In this document: positions 26,901 through 32,900 of the stretch, in pieces
Layout of the letters: every line of letters starts with the position of its first letter
Numbering within the stretch: the first letter of the stretch is position 1
NCBI GenBank assembly: GCA_007844125.1
Contig: CM017570.1
Span: forward strand, 51,812,609-51,876,608
Reading direction: 5' to 3'
Source: Sinonovacula constricta
Lineage: Eukaryota; Mollusca; Bivalvia; Cardiida; Solecurtidae
Length of the DNA: 64,000 bases
Notes under the pieces: model-generated
Databases searched by the model: none
Told to the model about the DNA's origin: nothing
What the model saw: the letters and a program-made list of their open reading frames with translations, nothing else
Made by a program: the position numbers and the translations under genes

Positions 26901-29900
26901 AAATGCACACCACCTCTGTCTAGCTGAACAGAATAAAAGTGGTATAAGTAGATTAAGAACGTGTACAAAACAAATTATCTGATTATATATAGCCAGCAAG
27001 AATATACATGTACAGCTGGGTTGAGCACAGGTTGCCTGGTAAATAGACATTCAGAAGGTCAATACGTGGACTCAGCAAAGTTATCACTGCTGGGACCAGC
27101 TCCATGTATTTTATATGTAATGAAGTGGGCTTATTGAAGAAAAAAGAGCAGCAGACAGAAGCATTACATAATGAAAAAGTAAACAACATTGGGAAATACA
27201 GTTTAAGATAAAAATTAGAATATCATAAACAAAACAGTAATACAGGATAACTTACTGGGATGATTGAGATGTCTTCCTGAAACATATAGAGAGAAAAATA
27301 ATTGTTTCCATTGGCAAAGTTATAGAAACTATAAAATGGTATTTATAACCATGATTGGGGCATGAACTTCAGTAAAATTATACAAATGTAACTTCCCAAA
27401 TCATTCTCAGTCTTCAATGTAGTTTTTAAACTTTATTCATGATTAAAACTTAATCTATTTGTAAATGAGTAACTTAAAAATGTTCAAAACGACAACTGAA
27501 TGGTATTTGCCTGGACAGTCAGTTGTTTGGCATGCTTGGTTCCCATATTTTAGGCCCTAGGTTTACATCCCACTTGCTACAGTTTTTGTTAAGATTTTTT
27601 TCATTAAAACTCATTTTGATATTTTCCCTTACTTGCTAAAAACAGAAGTCACACCATTAACATACTCCATTCTTATTGTGTTTCTTACAAATAAAGATAA
27701 GGTTTGATTCCATTTATGACACAAACATAAATATTATTTTGAATTTAGGGAAGTTAGAAAAGCAATGACAAACTGGCAGGAACTTCTAGATGTGTATATA
27801 AATATTACCAATATACAGTAGTTTTTTCAGGGCTACAATCAATACAAATGAGATTTATATATAAAAAAAATCTAACCAACTCAAAATCATAACAAGACAC
27901 ATGCATCAAAAATGGTCTAGATACTCACGTCTGGATTGGCTCAATTGTAGGAAGTGATACAGCAGGCATTCCGGCCAGATTAGACAGCCGGGCCTGGATT
28001 TGGGCCTGCAGCTCCGACGCCCGTCGGGCCTTATCCATGGCTTCACTCATGTACTTCTGGGCCTGATGTGATATTTTGGAGACTTAATAGCATGACAATT
28101 ATGAGGGAAAACATATGGCCGGCCATTTAACCATTGATATCAGTAAAACAAGTTTTTATTGTGCTGAAAAATGACAAGTGTCTGGAAAGAACCAGTGACA
28201 CCTTACAGGTCAGCCTTAACTGTATTATAATAACTGAAAATAAGGTTTATACAACAAAACAAGAAAATGATCAAAACAACCATGGTAGTAGAGTATGTGG
28301 TTTAGGATGAAAGAGTTTTTTTCCTTCTTTACTAGTAAGGTAACACACACCTGGTTACTCTGTGTGAAATGGCCAGAGTGTGTGTAAGGTAACACACCTG
28401 GATACTCTGTGTGAAATGGCCAGAGTGTGTGTAAGGTAACACACCTGGATACTTTGTGTGGGATGGCCAGAGTGTGTAAGGTAACACACCTGGATACTCT
28501 GTGTGAAATGGCCAGAGTGTGTGTAAGGTAACACACCTAGATACTCTGTGTGGGATGGCCAGAGTGTGTAAGGTAACACACCTGGATACTCTGTGTGGGA
28601 TGGCCAGAGTGTGTGTAAGGTAACACACCTGGATACTCTGTGTGGGATGGCCAGAGTGTGTAAGGTAACACACCTGGATACTCTGTGTGGGATAGCCAGA
28701 GTGTATAAGGTAACACACCTGGATACTCTGTGTGAAATGGCCAGAGTGTGTGTAAGGTAACACACCTGGATACTCTGTGTGGGATGGTCAGTGTGTGTGT
28801 AAGGTAACACACCTGTATACTCTGTGGGATGGTCAGGGTGTGTGTAAGGTAACACACCCGGATACTCTGTGTGGGATAGTCAGTGTGTGTGTAAGGTTAC
28901 ATACCTGGATACTCTGTGTGGGATGGCCAGTGTGTGTGTAAGGTAACACACCTGGATACTCTGTGTGGGATAGTCAGTGTGTGTGTAAGGTAACACACCT
29001 GGATACTCTGTGTGGGATGGCCAGTGTGTGTAAGGTTACACACTTGAATACTCTGTGTGGGATGGCCAGTGTGTGTGTAGGGTAACACACCTGGAGACTT
29101 GTGGGATGGCCAGTGTGTGTAAGGTTACACACTTGAATACTCTGTGTGGGATGGCCAGTGTGTGTGTAAGGTAACACACCTGGAGACTTGTGGGATGATC
29201 AGTGTGTGTGTAAGGTAACACCTGGAGACTGTGTGTGTGACAGTTACAGTGTGTGTAAGGTAAGACACCTGGATACTCTGTGTGGGATGGCCAGAGTGTG
29301 TGTAAGGTAACACCTGGAGACTGTGTGTGTGACAGTTACAGTGTGTGTAAGGTAAGACACCTGGATACTCTGTGTGGGATGGCCAGAGTGTGTGTAAGGT
29401 AACACCTGGAGACTGTGTGTGTGACAGTTACAGTGTGTGTAAGGTAAGACACCTGGATACTCTGTGTGGGATGGCCAGAGTGTGTGTAAGGTAACACCTG
29501 GAGACTGTGTGTGTGACAGTTACAGTGTGTGTAAGGTAACTCACCTGGGGACTCTGTGCAGGGCGGTCAGGTGGTGGGGCAGCAGGAGGGGCCAGGTTAG
29601 GCATCTGTAACTGAAGCTGTGTCTTCCTCTCTTGTATCATCCGTTGGGCATTCTGCATCATCTCCTTGATCTGATATAAGAGAACAAGAATACATCATGT
29701 ATGTTCTTGAAAATGGACATTTCTAACATTTCAGTAAAAAAATCCAGTGACTAGCATCCTCTGCCAAATATCATGAAATACAATCATCTTTAACTTTCTG
29801 AAATCTGAATGAAGCTTTTAAACCTGACCATGCCCAACTTTCAGAAAAAAATTTAACCTTTCTCAGATCTGTTTAGTTTTAACTTCTATAGAATATTTAT

Positions 29901-32900
29901 GACTTAATTATAATTTGATTGTACCTTAACTTTTTTAAGGAAATATTGTAAAAACATAGGTCCCTGTAAAAAAGTAGTCAAACTTGTATTAAGCAGCCAC
30001 CCAATGGATAGCCAAAATTTGCTTTTGGCTGCTAAAGACAAAGTATGGCATTGATTGTCTACCTTTTACTATGTGCATATTTACAAATAAGTATTATTAA
30101 AGTATAGTTCTTCTACTAAGTACTGTTTTGGTAGATATTTACATAACTATAGTATAGTGCTTAAGTAATGTCAATGTACAATTAAGAATATAAGAAGTTT
30201 CTTAGCTGGATTAAAGAAAATATTGCCCCTAAATTAGTAGCCATGTCACTTACAGTTCAAAGCGAACCATACTGACTCATTCCCATTTGATTCAAGTGTA
30301 CTTACATCTTAGTAGTTATAGTTTAAGTAATCGCACCTATTCAGAAATATCTTATTTCAGATAGTGTTAGTTTTTAACTCTTCTCTAGCAAAATCAAGTG
30401 AGTAGTGCATCATTCCACCATGTACAAGTAAATAATAATAAATGTCAAACAAGATCAAAATTCACGAGAACCAAAGAGGCAGACATTAAATACAGAAAAA
30501 CCTCTCGAAGCGGCACCTCTAAGCAGCGGCTACCTCTAAGCAGCGGCAGTTAAATTTCCCCCCAGTAGTTTTCAGCGCATTTTAACCTCTAAGCAGCAAC
30601 TCCACCGCGAAGCGGTAAGCGGCCGCGTAAATCTCTTCCCTGAGGCTAGTTTAACCTCTGCGTAGCAACACCAGTGCAGCTATTTTTAGAACAGTCTGTC
30701 GCCTACACCAGAAATGTCACGCGGTCGGCTGATCACTGCTTGTACCCTGTTGAGAAGGTGTTAATTGGAATCAAGTTGCAGTTGGATGGGAAACCAGCTG
30801 CATGCTACAAACATGCCGTTGTAGATCTAGGGTATTGCCGGAACGTGTGAAAGAAGTGTCAACTATTGATGATGTTAACGAGTTGGTTTGTTTTCTTTAA
30901 TTGATCGAAAGATTAAAAGATATCACTGTATAGATTGCTTACTTAAAAAGATGTTTACGTTAAGTGCTAAATGCAAACTGTCATTGTTTTAGGATGTCCG
31001 ACTATAAATTCGATTTTTTTATGGTAAATCAGTTTTTGCATGACTCAATACTGGAATACTGGTCATTTTGTCTTGAAATGTCTTATAAAATGATTACCAT
31101 ACGTTAGAGCAGAGTGTTACTGCAACTAAGTTGTTATAACAAGGAAGGTCAGCACAGTCAATTGCTACTGAGTTGGGCTGCGGCAGAACTCAGATACAGG
31201 TCCGTTACTTACGATATTATTTTTGTAATAAAGCAAATGCTGATTGCCTAAAGTACACATTTTTTCTTGTCTCATTGAAACCTCTGAGCAGCAACACCTC
31301 TCAGCAGCAACACTTTTTCGTGCCTCTGCCAGATGTTGCTGTGGAGAGGTTTTACTGTACTTATGTAAATATGTTTCTGTGCTTAAATATTTTCAACTCA
31401 TGCCTCTGCTATCAAAACTGCCACATATTTTGCCTGGACTGCCATTATTTGATGATGATGGGTGATAGCCAGGAAGCCATTGTGATTGGCTGATTGGGAC
31501 AGTTAAGTGTGGTAATGATGACAGGTGGGTGGGGAGCAAGGAATTATCTTTCTCATGTTGTGCGTGCAACCGCATGTAAATACTGGCACCTACTATATGG
31601 TCGCTAATTTGGACTTAATTAAAGGAAGACTTTTCCAATCAATCTAACTGCTGTTCACAGAAGACAAGTGACTGCTGAGTAGATGAAAAATTGCTTTGGA
31701 GGACATGCAATGACCACTTGCATTCTGGGGACCATTAATAACAAGTAACATGTAGCACAACTCTGACTGTAGTCTGTGAGTCAAAATTTGAGCTTGAGAG
31801 AAATGTTTCAGTAAGTGAAGGAATGTAACTTATTCTTATTGTGGGCAACATGAGCATTTTTGTTCACACTGCAGCGACCATTTTGGCTCAATATAGCAAC
31901 ATCCAGCTAACGTGGTGGTGGAAGATGCCAGAAACATATCTGGATAGAATCACTGGTGTACAGTAGGTCAGATGGAAGACACCCCACAGTAAATTCTTAA
32001 CTTTGAATTGGACTCGAACCCATGCAATGAGAGGCTAAGCAGTCAGAGGAGAAACAAGTCCACAATTTTACCACGGCACTACCCTGTATATCTTGAAAGT
32101 TGTATACTTAAATGTATTCTTACACTGTCATCTAACATTGACACATCGCTCCTACAAATCCATCTTATCTGTACTAACCAAAAACCTATTACAAGTTCAG
32201 TATACTTTAATATAACCCTATGACCAATAAAAGTTGCTCATAGTCACTGAACCATGTCACATTTGTATATGTTGATAGTGTTTGTCCAATCATATGGACT
32301 GCTAGCATGTATTAACGGTAAGAAAAGCAACTACTGACAATGCACTTATATGAATAACATGTAAAATAATGTTTTGTCAGTACATCCTAATAAAGGCATA
32401 CACTTGGTCTGATCTTCGATAGAGATCTGTGTGACGACAGGAGAATAGAATTAATGATAACATATAAGTGGTACTCATAAGAATTGTCTCACTGTGACGA
32501 TGTCAATGAATACCCATAATGCTAAATTCACTGGAGAATTATGGGATACTGACACAAAATCAGATCAGGTCGCATACCTTATCAGCTGTAAGCTGTCCTG
32601 GGCTGGGACCCTCTGGTACTGCAGGCACTTCATCAAACTTCCGAACTTTTGTCTTCACCTCCTCTTCCTCCTCATCGGCCTGGGGTTAAATAGACAGAAC
32701 AACAAGATAATAAATAAACTCATTTCAGTCTACATATCCATGGAAAAGTGGTGTCAATCTCAATGTAATTAGCTTTGACCTTTATAAGGGTAGTCTGAGG
32801 CAATATTTTTTTTACTTTTTCTACAAATCCATTGTTAATGTCAGTGTGGGCATCCGTGGTCTAGTAGTTAAGACACTGGACTCCAGAACAGGGAGTCCTA

